Below are positions 23,873 through 31,308 of a DNA stretch of 64,000 nt, piece by piece (positions within the stretch are counted from its first letter, which is position 1; each line of letters begins with the position of its first letter). The position numbers and the translations under genes were made by a program. The notes below the pieces were generated by a model. That model worked only from the letters and a program-made list of their open reading frames with translations. It was not told where the DNA came from and did no database searches. The stretch lies in NCBI RefSeq assembly GCF_963920485.1, contig NZ_OY986431.1, positions 434,001 to 498,000 of the forward strand. The letters are read 5' to 3'. The stretch comes from Cyanobium usitatum str. Tous. GTDB lineage: Bacteria > Cyanobacteriota > Cyanobacteriia > PCC-6307 > Cyanobiaceae.

Positions 23873-24535
23873 CTAGCTGGCAATCGGCTTGGCGGCAAGC
23901 ACTGCCAAGAAAGGATCGCCTTTGCGGCCAAGCCAGCCGAGAGCTCCTGGAGCTGCTGTCTCTTCCGCCACCAGCTCCGGCCTATCCCAACCCTGGGCCA
24001 GCAATACCTGGGCCACGTAGGTCAGGTGATCACGGTCGCCGCCGTCGGTCCAGATCTGGGGCGCTTTTTGAAAGAACATCCGGTTGCTGAACGCCACGAT
24101 CACCTCACCCCTGGGCCGGACCACCCTCAGCAGCTCGGCAGCTACGGCCTCCGGTTGTTGGAGGTATTGCCAGCCGGCCACGATCAGCGCCACGTCCACG
24201 CTGTCGTTGGCTAGGGGTAGCCGCTGATCAACGTTGAGGTTTTGCACCCAGTGGCGATCAAGGCGCTGATTGGCTTTGAGCTCTTCGGCGTTGAGGCCGT
24301 GGCCGATCACCTCCTGATAGGCGATGCCCTCTGGCAGGTGGCTCACCCAGCTGCTCATCAGATCCAGCACCACGGCGCAAGGGGGGATGCGCTCGAGATA
24401 TAGAGAGGTCAGTCGGGCCCGGAAACTGGCATCGAGGTGCTGTACGAAGCGGGGCTCGGCGTAAAAAAGAGCGTCGTCTGAGCGATCGAGCTTGTAACGG
24501 TCGGCTTCGTTTAGCACCGGTGCGGGCGCAATCAT
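23873..24535 (-). CDS. SAM-dependent class I methyltransferase
   Basis: 220 residues from the ATG at 24535; a GTG at 24541 is also possible. The SAM fold: VVLDLMSSWVSHLP (motif I variant, Asp-Leu in place of the usual Gly-rich loop), GHGLNAEEL (acidic loop replaced), NLNVDQRLPLANDSVDVALI and ELLRVVRPRGEVIVAF. Belongs to the Methyltransf_11 group. Substrate unknown. Divergent from OCP with a 127-base gap. Confidence 0.7.
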   Translation of the reverse strand: MIAPAPVLNEADRYKLDRSDDALFYAEPRFVQHLDASFRARLTSLYLERIPPCAVVLDLMSSWVSHLPEGIAYQEVIGHGLNAEELKANQRLDRHWVQNLNVDQRLPLANDSVDVALIVAGWQYLQQPEAVAAELLRVVRPRGEVIVAFSNRMFFQKAPQIWTDGGDRDHLTYVAQVLLAQGWDRPELVAEETAAPGALGWLGRKGDPFLAVLAAKPIAS

Positions 24536-24598
24536 GGACACGGAGTCGGGGGTTTAGAGCAGAATTCGATCATGGCGGAGCTACAAGACGGCTGCGAC

Positions 24599-24628
24599 TT
24601 AACAGGTCTGCCCCCATGGCGCTAGACT
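24599..24628 (+). promoter_or_regulatory. possible promoter of the OCP operon
   Basis: TTAACA (24599-24604), 18 bases, TAGACT (24623-24628), 34 bases before the OCP start. A moderate match to the sigma70 consensus. Confidence 0.4.
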
Positions 24629-24662
24629 TTGCAAATCTCCTTAACAATCGGATCGTCACCGC

Positions 24663-25616
24663 ATGTTCACGCTTGAGAAGGCAACCCAGATTTTTCCGGA
24701 TACAGCTTCAGCTGACGTCGTGCCTGCGATCACGGCTCGCTTCAGCTTGCTCAGCGCCGAGGACCAACTGGCCCTGATCTGGTACGCCTATCTCGAAATG
24801 GGCAACACGATCACCGTTGCCGCCCCTGGCGCAGCACGGATGCAGTTTGCCGAGCCGGTGCTCAACCAGATCAAGGCGATGAGCTTCGCTGAGCAAAGCC
24901 AGATTATGTGCGAGCTTGCCAATCGCGCTGATACCCAAATCGGTCGCACCTACGCCTGCTGGTCGGTGAACATCAAGCTGGGCTTCTGGTACCAGTTGGG
25001 AGAATGGATGGCCGCTGGTTTTGTTGCTCCGATCCCCGACGGATACCAACTTTCGCCCAACGCTTCTGCGGTGCTCAGCTCGCTTAAAGCTGTGGATCAG
25101 GGCCAGCAGATCACCCTGCTGCGAAATTTTGTTGTTGATATGGGCTACGACCCCGCCAAGGGGGAGGGCCAGCGGGTCATGGAGCCCATTGCCGCTCCTA
25201 CTCCCCAGGAGCAGCGCAAGCGGGTATTCATCGAGGGCGTCATCAACCCAACGGTGAACAGCTATATGGATCTGCTGAACGCCAACGACTTCGACAACCT
25301 GATCGAACTGTTCTTGACGGATGGCGCACTCCAAGCCCCTTTCCAGAAGCCAATCGTTGGTCGTGACGCGATCCTGCGCTTCTTCCGTGAAGACTGCCAA
25401 AATCTTCAGCTTCTTCCTGAGCGCGGCTTTGCTGAGCCAACAGAAGGAAACTTCACCCAAATCAAGGTGACTGGCAAGGTCCAAACCCCCTGGTTTGGAG
25501 CCGGCGTTGGTATGAACGTTGCTTGGCGCTTCCTGCTCAACCCTGACGGCAAGATCTACTTCGTGGCCATCGATTTGTTGGCTTCCCCTGCAGATTTGTT
25601 GAAATTCGGCCGTTGA
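24663..25616 (+). CDS. ocp: orange carotenoid protein
   Basis: 317 residues, full length. It binds a ketocarotenoid, converts under blue light and quenches phycobilisome excitation. N-terminal helical domain at residues 1-165 (LALIWYAYLEMGNTITVAAP, IKLGFWYQLGEW) with the quenching-related Tyr and Trp; a linker about 165-190; and an NTF2-like C-terminal domain from about 190. The carotenoid keto-group partners are in NSYMDLLN (Tyr201 in Synechocystis numbering) and AWRFLL (Trp288). The interdomain Arg is in LLRNFVVDMG. Its stop overlaps crtW (TTGA), giving a tight OCP-crtW-FRP operon. Confidence 0.95.
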   Translation: MFTLEKATQIFPDTASADVVPAITARFSLLSAEDQLALIWYAYLEMGNTITVAAPGAARMQFAEPVLNQIKAMSFAEQSQIMCELANRADTQIGRTYACWSVNIKLGFWYQLGEWMAAGFVAPIPDGYQLSPNASAVLSSLKAVDQGQQITLLRNFVVDMGYDPAKGEGQRVMEPIAAPTPQEQRKRVFIEGVINPTVNSYMDLLNANDFDNLIELFLTDGALQAPFQKPIVGRDAILRFFREDCQNLQLLPERGFAEPTEGNFTQIKVTGKVQTPWFGAGVGMNVAWRFLLNPDGKIYFVAIDLLASPADLLKFGR

Positions 25617-26404
25617 GCGCAGCCAGCCGCAAGGGGCTCCTGCTTGCCGCACTAATAATGCTGGGTTGGCTGGTCAGCCTTGCTGGCCTGCTGAGCTGGG
25701 ATTTAACAGCCACGCAGCTGGCCAGACCATCGGTCTGGCTGGCACTCTTTTTTGGAGTAGTTGGCCGCACCCTGCTGCAAACAGGCCTATTCATCGTTGG
25801 TCACGACGCCATGCATGGGGTGTTGTGGCCCCATTGGCGCTATGGCAATGCCTTGCTGGGCAGGATCGCCTTAGGCCTCTATGCGGCGCTTCCTTATCAA
25901 GCCTGCTGCCGCAACCATCAACACCACCATCTATTCACTGCTAGCGCCGCTGACCCTGATTTTCACGGGGATCCAGCTGCAGGGGCCTTCGCTTGGTATG
26001 CCCGCTTTATGGCTGGCTATCTCACCTGGGGGCAGATGGGCCGGTTACTCACTGGCTGGACAGTGTTGGCCTTGATCGCCTGCCGCTTGGCTCCATTTGC
26101 CTGGCTGAATGTGCTGCTTTTCTGCACCGTGCCCCTGCTGCTCAGCTCGCTCCAGTTGTTTGTTTTCGGTACCTACCTGCCCCATCGAGGCCAGCGTTTG
26201 CCCCAGCGTTCCCCCCACGCCGACAGCCTCGAACTGGCTCCCTGGCTCTCCCTACTGGCCTGTTTCCACTTCGGTTACCACAGGGAGCACCATGACGCCC
26301 CGACGCTTGCCTGGTTTGAACTTCCGGCCCAGCGGCGTAGGTCTCGCAGCAGGCTGTGTCCCCGACTAGCCTCGCTGCTAAGGGAGAGGGCTCAATTCAC
26401 ATGA
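25613..26404 (+). CDS. crtW: beta-carotene ketolase
   Basis: 263 residues, TTG start overlapping the OCP stop. It introduces the 4-keto group, making the echinenone or canthaxanthin that OCP binds. Membrane desaturase-like fold with three His boxes: GHDAMH, RNHQHHHLF and FGYHREHHDAP. Four hydrophobic helices. Directly after OCP and overlapping FRP, so the enzyme is made together with the protein that uses its product. Confidence 0.92.
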   Translation: MSAASRKGLLLAALIMLGWLVSLAGLLSWDLTATQLARPSVWLALFFGVVGRTLLQTGLFIVGHDAMHGVLWPHWRYGNALLGRIALGLYAALPYQACCRNHQHHHLFTASAADPDFHGDPAAGAFAWYARFMAGYLTWGQMGRLLTGWTVLALIACRLAPFAWLNVLLFCTVPLLLSSLQLFVFGTYLPHRGQRLPQRSPHADSLELAPWLSLLACFHFGYHREHHDAPTLAWFELPAQRRRSRSRLCPRLASLLRERAQFT

Positions 26405-26730
26405 TGGACACGATGCTCGAAGGTTGGACAGACACGGAGCAGGCAGTCGCCCGCGAAGCCTTCGATCGTGCCTACACCAGGGCAGTGCAGAAGCTAGTTG
26501 CTGAGGTTCGTACCAAGGCAGACGAGCTTGAATCTGCAGAAACCGTATGGCAGCTTCACGATTACCTGAGTATTGAGCGCCACACTATCGAAGGTCGCTT
26601 TGATTTCCGCCTTGACGGCATCTTGTTCGTGTTTGCCAGCTTGGTCAAAGACAGCCTGCTGCAGATCGACGAACTGAACGGTCTAGAAGCCGAGAAGCTG
26701 GCCAAGATCCTTGCGATGTCCCGCTTTTAG
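26401..26730 (+). CDS. frp: fluorescence recovery protein
   Basis: 109 residues, ATG at 26401 overlapping the crtW stop (ATGA); a second ATG follows directly. It turns active red OCP back to orange and detaches it from phycobilisomes. Family pattern: AFDRAYTRAVQKLVAEVR, VWQLHDYLSIERHTIEGRF, LDGILFVFASLVKDSLL and LEAEKLAKILAM. Presence of FRP argues for an FRP-dependent (OCP1-type) recovery. Confidence 0.92.
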   Translation: MMDTMLEGWTDTEQAVAREAFDRAYTRAVQKLVAEVRTKADELESAETVWQLHDYLSIERHTIEGRFDFRLDGILFVFASLVKDSLLQIDELNGLEAEKLAKILAMSRF

Positions 26731-26733
26731 CTC

Positions 26734-26937
26734 TCAAGTAATTGAGCCGTTGCGCTGATCGGGCAACGGCCTTGGGCTGGGTTGCTGGAAGGCAGGCAAC
26801 AGGCTGTTAACCCCCAGCATCACGAAGCCAAGGGCCCCAAGTAGGGCCAGCAGCCTTAGCCACCAGGGGCGTCCCTGGTCGATGGGCCAGTCGTCTTGAT
26901 CCTCCATTGATGGAGGCAACAGCTTGCGGTTGTGCAT
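26734..26937 (-). CDS. small single-helix membrane protein
   Basis: 67 residues with one helix (PWWLRLLALLGALGFVMLGV) between a polar N-terminus and a Pro-rich tail. Start overlaps the Rrf2 gene stop by one base (TGATG), so the two are coupled. Unknown function. An 8-bp hairpin GCCGTTGC/GCAACGGC (26746-26770) lies in its 3' end, convergent with frp. Confidence 0.55.
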   Translation of the reverse strand: MHNRKLLPPSMEDQDDWPIDQGRPWWLRLLALLGALGFVMLGVNSLLPAFQQPSPRPLPDQRNGSIT

Positions 26938-27368
26938 CAGATGTAGAACATCGGCAAGGGCTGCTTGATGGCATCGTGGTCGCGCAGCAGTTGGGCCAGG
27001 GTGGTTGCTCTGAGAAGGCGTTCCTTGCTGGCTTCCAGTTTTTGCTCTAGAGCTGCAAGTACCAGGAAGGCCGGATCATCTGGTTCTCTTTGCGGTTCGG
27101 TGTTGCTGCTGCCATCCAGCGCAGCCACTACATCGGCCACGGTGATGTTGTCTGGATTGAGGGCGAGTTGAAAGCCCCCCCTCGGTCCGCGGATGCTGGT
27201 TAGCAGTCCGGCCTTGCGCAGGCCAGTGAGCATCTGCTCGAGGTAGCGTTCGGGAATGGCATGGCGCCTGCAGATCTCGCCGGTTTGAACCAAGGCTCCA
27301 GAGGCGTAAGCCCCGGCGAGGTCTATCAGGGCGACCAATCCATATTGGGTTTTGGCGCTGAAGCCCAT
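26937..27368 (-). CDS. Rrf2-family transcriptional regulator
   Basis: 143 residues from MGFSAKTQYGLVALIDLAGA (27368); the frame extends to 27392. Winged HTH with RRHAIPERYLEQMLTGLRKA, then LLTSIRGPRGGFQLA, the recognition and wing elements of Rrf2. The three cysteines that bind Fe-S in IscR/NsrR are absent, so it is more like CymR or a redox-insensitive member. Target unknown; possibly itself and the divergent secreted protein gene through the repeats at 27503-27541. Confidence 0.85.
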   Translation of the reverse strand: MGFSAKTQYGLVALIDLAGAYASGALVQTGEICRRHAIPERYLEQMLTGLRKAGLLTSIRGPRGGFQLALNPDNITVADVVAALDGSSNTEPQREPDDPAFLVLAALEQKLEASKERLLRATTLAQLLRDHDAIKQPLPMFYI

Positions 27369-27502
27369 GGGCTTGCAATGGTCAACTGCCATTCTGCCAG
27401 CTAAACAACGCTAAGCGGGTCGGAAATCTCAAGGACCAACAAACAAAGGCAGTCTCGGCGCTCACACTCGCCGTGTCCCGTTAGTTCCGTGTGATCAGTC
27501 GG

Positions 27503-27541
27503 TTGGGTAGATAAATGCTTGGGTATGAATAGGTTTGGGTA
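27503..27541 (+). repeat. three TTGGGTA repeats at 16-base spacing
   Basis: TTGGGTA occurs at 27503-27509, 27519-27525 and 27535-27541, exactly 16 bases apart, in the divergent gap between the Rrf2 gene and a secreted-protein gene. Likely a protein-binding array. Confidence 0.6.
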
Positions 27542-27676
27542 TGGCCTGCTGGTGGATCTGAGTCAAGGGCATTACCTCCGAAGAGCGGACTCTGGGCTCT
27601 TGGCGCCTATGTGGCCGCCAATCCGGCGGATGCAAGGGGCCTACGGGTGGGATAATGGTTTTACTACCGCCTTGCC

Positions 27677-27943
27677 ATGCCACGACTCCTGTGCACCATT
27701 GCTGCTGCTACTGCTGTCCTATTGGCTGGGCCTGCGGCGGCGGCTGACAACCTCAACTCCGACCTTGAAGACATTTGCAAGCCTCTGCGTGAGGCGAACA
27801 CTGAGCTCGGGGCGTCATCCGGACCGGGCTCACCTCTCGGGGCCTTTATGCAGAAAGAACTTTCGCTATCAGCCGCCCAGTACGGAGCACTCTGGTCGCT
27901 GCTCAAGCTCACTCCTACGCCGAGTTGCAGCCGTATGTACTGA
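27677..27943 (+). CDS. small secreted Cys-containing protein
   Basis: 88 residues with a signal peptide (MPRLLCTIAAATAVLLAG ... AAAAD). The mature part has two Cys (LEDICKPLREAN; TPTPSCSRMY), giving one potential disulphide. Exported; function unknown. Confidence 0.5.
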   Translation: MPRLLCTIAAATAVLLAGPAAAADNLNSDLEDICKPLREANTELGASSGPGSPLGAFMQKELSLSAAQYGALWSLLKLTPTPSCSRMY

Positions 27944-27987
27944 ACCGCCGCTGTACCATCGGAAGCATCTATATAGCTGGCCCTAAA

Positions 27988-28281
27988 TTAATAACGACAA
28001 TATGTTATAACCCAGTCGATCGCTTCCCTTTTGCTTAGACCTTCGTATTCAATGTCGTATTCATCACCTCCTTTATCGCAGTAACCATTTACAAAGGTAC
28101 CATCATCCCAAAAAATCCCAATTGATTCTTTGTTGCGACAAATCTCAAAACGAATTCCGCCGCCGATAACCTTGTCGTCGGCGTCCCTGCAGTCGCGATC
28201 TCTCCACTCTTCCGCAAAAGATGGAGGTGCTAATGCAATTGGCATAGCAAGCAAGAGTGTCAGAAAGCGATTTCGTAGCAT
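27988..28281 (-). CDS. small secreted protein, 97 aa
   Basis: ATG at 28281 gives a signal peptide (MLRNRFLTLLLAMPIALAPP, cleaved after SFA). The mature part has four Cys (DRDCRDADD, FEICRNKES, NGYCDKGGDE, VITYCRY) and many acidic residues, a likely two-disulphide periplasmic protein. AT-richer than neighbours, so possibly acquired. No family recognised. Confidence 0.5.
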   Translation of the reverse strand: MLRNRFLTLLLAMPIALAPPSFAEEWRDRDCRDADDKVIGGGIRFEICRNKESIGIFWDDGTFVNGYCDKGGDEYDIEYEGLSKREAIDWVITYCRY

Positions 28282-29458
28282 GATGCAAATAAAACTCCAG
28301 TAAAAATTAGGGATTCGATAAATGTATTTCAATTACCTAGTCACAAATATTAACTTGCGGTGAGGCTCTCTCCCGTTTCCTAAGGCGGTGCAGCGGTCAG
28401 CGGTGGTATCAGGCGCCAACCGGAACACCCAGAGCAGCACCGTCTGGCATACAACGAACTGGATCCATGGCATGAGTTGCTGGTGCCGAGCGCGAGGTAA
28501 CGGAATGTCCGGCTGAGTTGATTGCCATGAGGGTGGAGGAGGGTACTTATAAGTCGCCCCGTTCAAGTGCAATCAGGCAACCGCGAATCAGCCAAAGCGA
28601 AACAAGCTTGTGTTGCGCTCGGGCGATGCCGAAGCTTGCACCGTCAATGAAGACGACCTCGAATTGGGTCAACCGATCCACTGCTGTAGCAAGCGTGCCG
28701 CAGATCTGCAGCATCAAGAGCCGATGCGCCGCTGCAGGCGGTTTAAGGATTGGCTGGGCCGTCGGTGAGTGAACAGCCCGAGCCGTGAGCAGTCCATTTG
28801 CGATGAACTTATGATTTCATTCACCCAACCCCGTGAATGCTCTGCTGCGGCACGCCGGAATCAAGATCAGGGCGGCGAAGAGACTTGTCATCAAGAGCAC
28901 TCGCAGGACTCTGACGGTCATCGCCACGACCAAAGGCGCTGCTAGCACTTGGTCGGCGACTGCTAACCACTTTGGTCTTGCCCTACTGGCAACTCCTTCA
29001 TCTCAACCCTAAGGGGGCTCCTCTACCCCAATGCGGCTAGTGCGGCCGCAGGAATCACTCCTGCGCAATGTCCAAGTATAAAGCGAACGTTGCTGCCTGC
29101 CTCAATAACAGTCAATTAGCCCTTGGCCCTTGTCAACCAGCCGTTTCAGCTTTGCCATCACTCCATAAGAACAATCGCGTTCAGTGATCGTTGTCTCAAA
29201 GGGTTCCCATTACTCGAAGCGCTGAATTTCTGGGAACCAAGGACAAAGCGATTGCCAACCAGCGTGACGGCTGCAACATGCAGTTCGATTATATGGTAGG
29301 TGCTGCGAGTTCATGGCTTGCCTTCGACACCCACCTCTTTCGCTATCTCCCGGCACAGCGCCATTTCTACTGATAGCGCCTTGGAGAGTGTCGTGACAGT
29401 TTTGCCCTAAGAATTGCCTTGAATGGGGGCATTGGTTCCTTTGACAAAGAAACTGGCA
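28282..29458. other. gene-poor stretch 3' of tRNA-Ala
   Basis: Almost 1.2 kb with no convincing intact gene. One short coding-like frame (28547-28714, minus) is listed separately; the rest shows broken frames only. Base composition is more even than the core. It lies directly on the 3' side of the tRNA gene, where integrated elements often leave scars. Confidence 0.5.
28547..28714 (-). CDS. possible gene fragment, 55 aa
   Basis: From the ATG at 28714 the frame gives MLQICGTLATAVDRLTQFEV, then VFIDGASFGIARAQHKL and LIRGCLIALERGDL, with a stop at 28547. The hydrophobic pattern and GC-rich third positions look coding, and the frame stays open about 30 codons further upstream without a start. 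It is probably a remnant; no family named. Confidence 0.3.
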   Translation of the reverse strand: MLQICGTLATAVDRLTQFEVVFIDGASFGIARAQHKLVSLWLIRGCLIALERGDL

Positions 29459-29485
29459 TTAAAAAACCCGCTACTGGAGCGGGTT
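29459..29485 (-). terminator. terminator of tRNA-Ala
   Basis: On the minus strand AACCCGCT (29478-29485), a short loop, AGCGGGTT (29465-29472) followed by TTTT and AA, nine bases beyond the tRNA 3' end. Confidence 0.8.
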
Positions 29486-29493
29486 CTTGATAA

Positions 29494-29566
29494 TGGAGCC
29501 AAGCGGATTCGAACCGCTGACCCCCTGCATGCCATGCAGGTGCTCTACCAGCTGAGCTATGGCCCC
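29494..29566 (-). tRNA. tRNA-Ala (anticodon GGC)
   Basis: 73 bases reading GGGGCCATAGCTCAGC at the 5' end. D-arm GCTC...GAGC; anticodon arm CCTGC-ATGGCAT-GCAGG with anticodon GGC; T-arm GCGGTTCGAATCCGC; acceptor 3' strand TGGCTCC plus discriminator A. The G3-U70 wobble pair, the identity element for alanine, is present. CCA is not encoded. Confidence 0.95.
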
Positions 29567-29653
29567 GATAGGACGCCTTGGCAACGGAATGCTGGTCATT
29601 CCGCTTGGCTTATGGCCTTGCCCAACGCCTAACGAGCTTACAACGCCACCCGT

Positions 29654-30292
29654 TTAGACCTGGCGCCAGACTGCCACTAGCTTGCCCTGCACCGTTACCT
29701 GGTCGGCGGGGAGCACGATTGGGGCATAGGCGGGGTTGGCCGCTTCCAGGGTCACCGTGGCGCCGCTGCGGTGAAAGTGCTTCAAGGTGGTGCCACTGCC
29801 GGGCACCAGGGCGCTGACGATCGTGCCTGCTTTGAGCCGGCTCGGGTCGCTGACAGGTTCAAGCAGCACCACGTCGCCGTCAGCGATGTGGGCATCCACC
29901 ATTGAATCGCCGTTCACGGTGAGGGCAAAAAGGCCGCGGGTATCGAGCACGGGGGCCAGGTCGAGGCGCTCCTGGATGTCGTCGAAGGTTTCGACCAAGC
30001 CTCCGGCGGCCACGGCGCCGAGCACTGGGATGCCGCTGGCCATGCCTCCTAGGAGCTGCAGGGTGCGGGCTTGGCCCTCTTGCCAGGTGATCCAGCCCTT
30101 CTGCTGCAGGTGGCGCAGACGGCTCTGGATCGGCGCCGGAGAGCGCAGCCCCATCGCTTCCATCATTTGGCGGATCGAGGGGCTGTGGCGGTTGCAGCCG
30201 ATGTAGTCGCTAAGCCAGTCGTATAGCTCTTGCTGGGCAGAGGACAGCTCTTGCTGGGCGTGGTTGGCTTGATTGTGACTGGAATGGGGCAC
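29654..30292 (-). CDS. lexA: LexA-type repressor
   Basis: 212 residues from the GTG at 30292 (VPHSSHNQANHAQQ); the frame is open further upstream, but that part is the shadow of argF. N-terminal winged HTH (RHSPSIRQMMEAMGL, IQSRLRHLQQKGWITW) and an S24 peptidase domain: self-cleavage site in LGAVAAGGLVE, Ser in NGDSMVDAHIADGD, Lys in TTLKHFHR. In cyanobacteria LexA can control SOS or other genes. A near-consensus cyanobacterial LexA box lies 16 bases upstream. Confidence 0.9.
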   Translation of the reverse strand: MPHSSHNQANHAQQELSSAQQELYDWLSDYIGCNRHSPSIRQMMEAMGLRSPAPIQSRLRHLQQKGWITWQEGQARTLQLLGGMASGIPVLGAVAAGGLVETFDDIQERLDLAPVLDTRGLFALTVNGDSMVDAHIADGDVVLLEPVSDPSRLKAGTIVSALVPGSGTTLKHFHRSGATVTLEAANPAYAPIVLPADQVTVQGKLVAVWRQV

Positions 30293-30307
30293 GGACGCTA
30301 CGTCGCT

Positions 30308-30321
30308 AATACAGATGTACC
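30308..30321 (-). promoter_or_regulatory. putative LexA box
   Basis: Minus strand GGTACATCTGTATT fits the cyanobacterial consensus RGTACNNNDGTWCB at all but one fixed position (T for C near the end). Situated directly upstream of lexA, consistent with autoregulation. Confidence 0.5.
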
Positions 30322-30344
30322 GCCTCTCGGTCTGTTTGTCCAGC

Positions 30345-31298
30345 TCAGGCGCCGCCGAGTAGGGCTGCCAGCAGGGCCTGCTGGGCGTGGAGGCGGTTTT
30401 CGGCTTGGTCGAAGACGCGGCTGGAGCTGCCCTCCATGGCACCGGCGCTGATTTCCAGGCCGCGATAGGCCGGCAGGCAGTGCAGCACGATTGCGCTTGG
30501 ATCTGCTTCTGCCACCAGCTCTTCGTTGAGGCACCAGCCGGCGAAAGCCCTCTGGCGCTCTGCTTTTTCCTCCTCCTGCCCCATCGAGGCCCACACATCT
30601 GTGTAGAGGGCGTGGGCGCCGCGCACGGCAGCCACCGGCTCGTGCAGCACTGCCACCTCGGACCCGCGAGCAGCCGCGAGGCGGCGTGACTGCTCAAGTA
30701 CGGCTGCATTGGGTTCAAATCCCACTGGGCAGCCGATGCGCACGTTCACCCCCAGAAGAGCCCCGCAGAGCATCAAGGAGTGGGCCACGTTGTTGCCGTC
30801 GCCCACGTAGCTGAGGGTCAGGCCCTCCACTGCTCCGAAGGCCTCCTGCAGCGTCAGGTAGTCGGCGAGGGCCTGGCAGGGGTGCTCCAGGTCGGTGAGG
30901 GCATTGATCACCGGGATCGTGGCCCAGTGGGCGTACTCCTCAAGTTCGTCCTGGGCGAAGGTGCGGATCGCCAGAGCATCCACATAGCGGCTCAGCACCC
31001 GGGCCGTATCTGCCACCGGCTCACCGCGGCCCACCTGGCTCACCTGGGGGTTGAGGTCGATCGTCTGCCCACCCAGGCGTGCCATCGCCACTGTGAAGCT
31101 CACCCGCGTGCGGGTGGAGGCCTTACTGAAGATCAGTCCGAGGGTTTTGCCGCCTAAATCGACGGGGCTGCGGCCGGCCTTTAGGTCGGACGCCAACTGC
31201 AGCAGGGCCTGGGTCTGTTCGCCGTTGAGATCGGCCGAGGAGAGCAGGTCCCGCCCGCGCAGCTCTGCTAGGGGCGGATAGGCACTGATGGCAGCCAT
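30345..31298 (-). CDS. argF: ornithine carbamoyltransferase
   Basis: 317 residues. It makes citrulline from ornithine and carbamoyl phosphate. Carbamoyl-phosphate loop SKASTRTRVSF; HPCQALADYLT; ornithine loop DVWASMGQEEE; catalytic HCLPAYRGLEI. Ten bases downstream of ftsH on the same strand. Confidence 0.95.
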   Translation of the reverse strand: MAAISAYPPLAELRGRDLLSSADLNGEQTQALLQLASDLKAGRSPVDLGGKTLGLIFSKASTRTRVSFTVAMARLGGQTIDLNPQVSQVGRGEPVADTARVLSRYVDALAIRTFAQDELEEYAHWATIPVINALTDLEHPCQALADYLTLQEAFGAVEGLTLSYVGDGNNVAHSLMLCGALLGVNVRIGCPVGFEPNAAVLEQSRRLAAARGSEVAVLHEPVAAVRGAHALYTDVWASMGQEEEKAERQRAFAGWCLNEELVAEADPSAIVLHCLPAYRGLEISAGAMEGSSSRVFDQAENRLHAQQALLAALLGGA

Positions 31299-31308
31299 GG
31301 CTCAACTC

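Noticed and set aside
26746-26770. Terminator after frp
   Set aside because: The stem is perfect but no T run follows on either strand, so it is noted only as a hairpin inside the small membrane-protein gene.
30293-30718. N-terminal extension of LexA to 354 residues
   Set aside because: The extra stretch is antisense to argF, has a Cys/Trp/Ser-rich composition and no family character.
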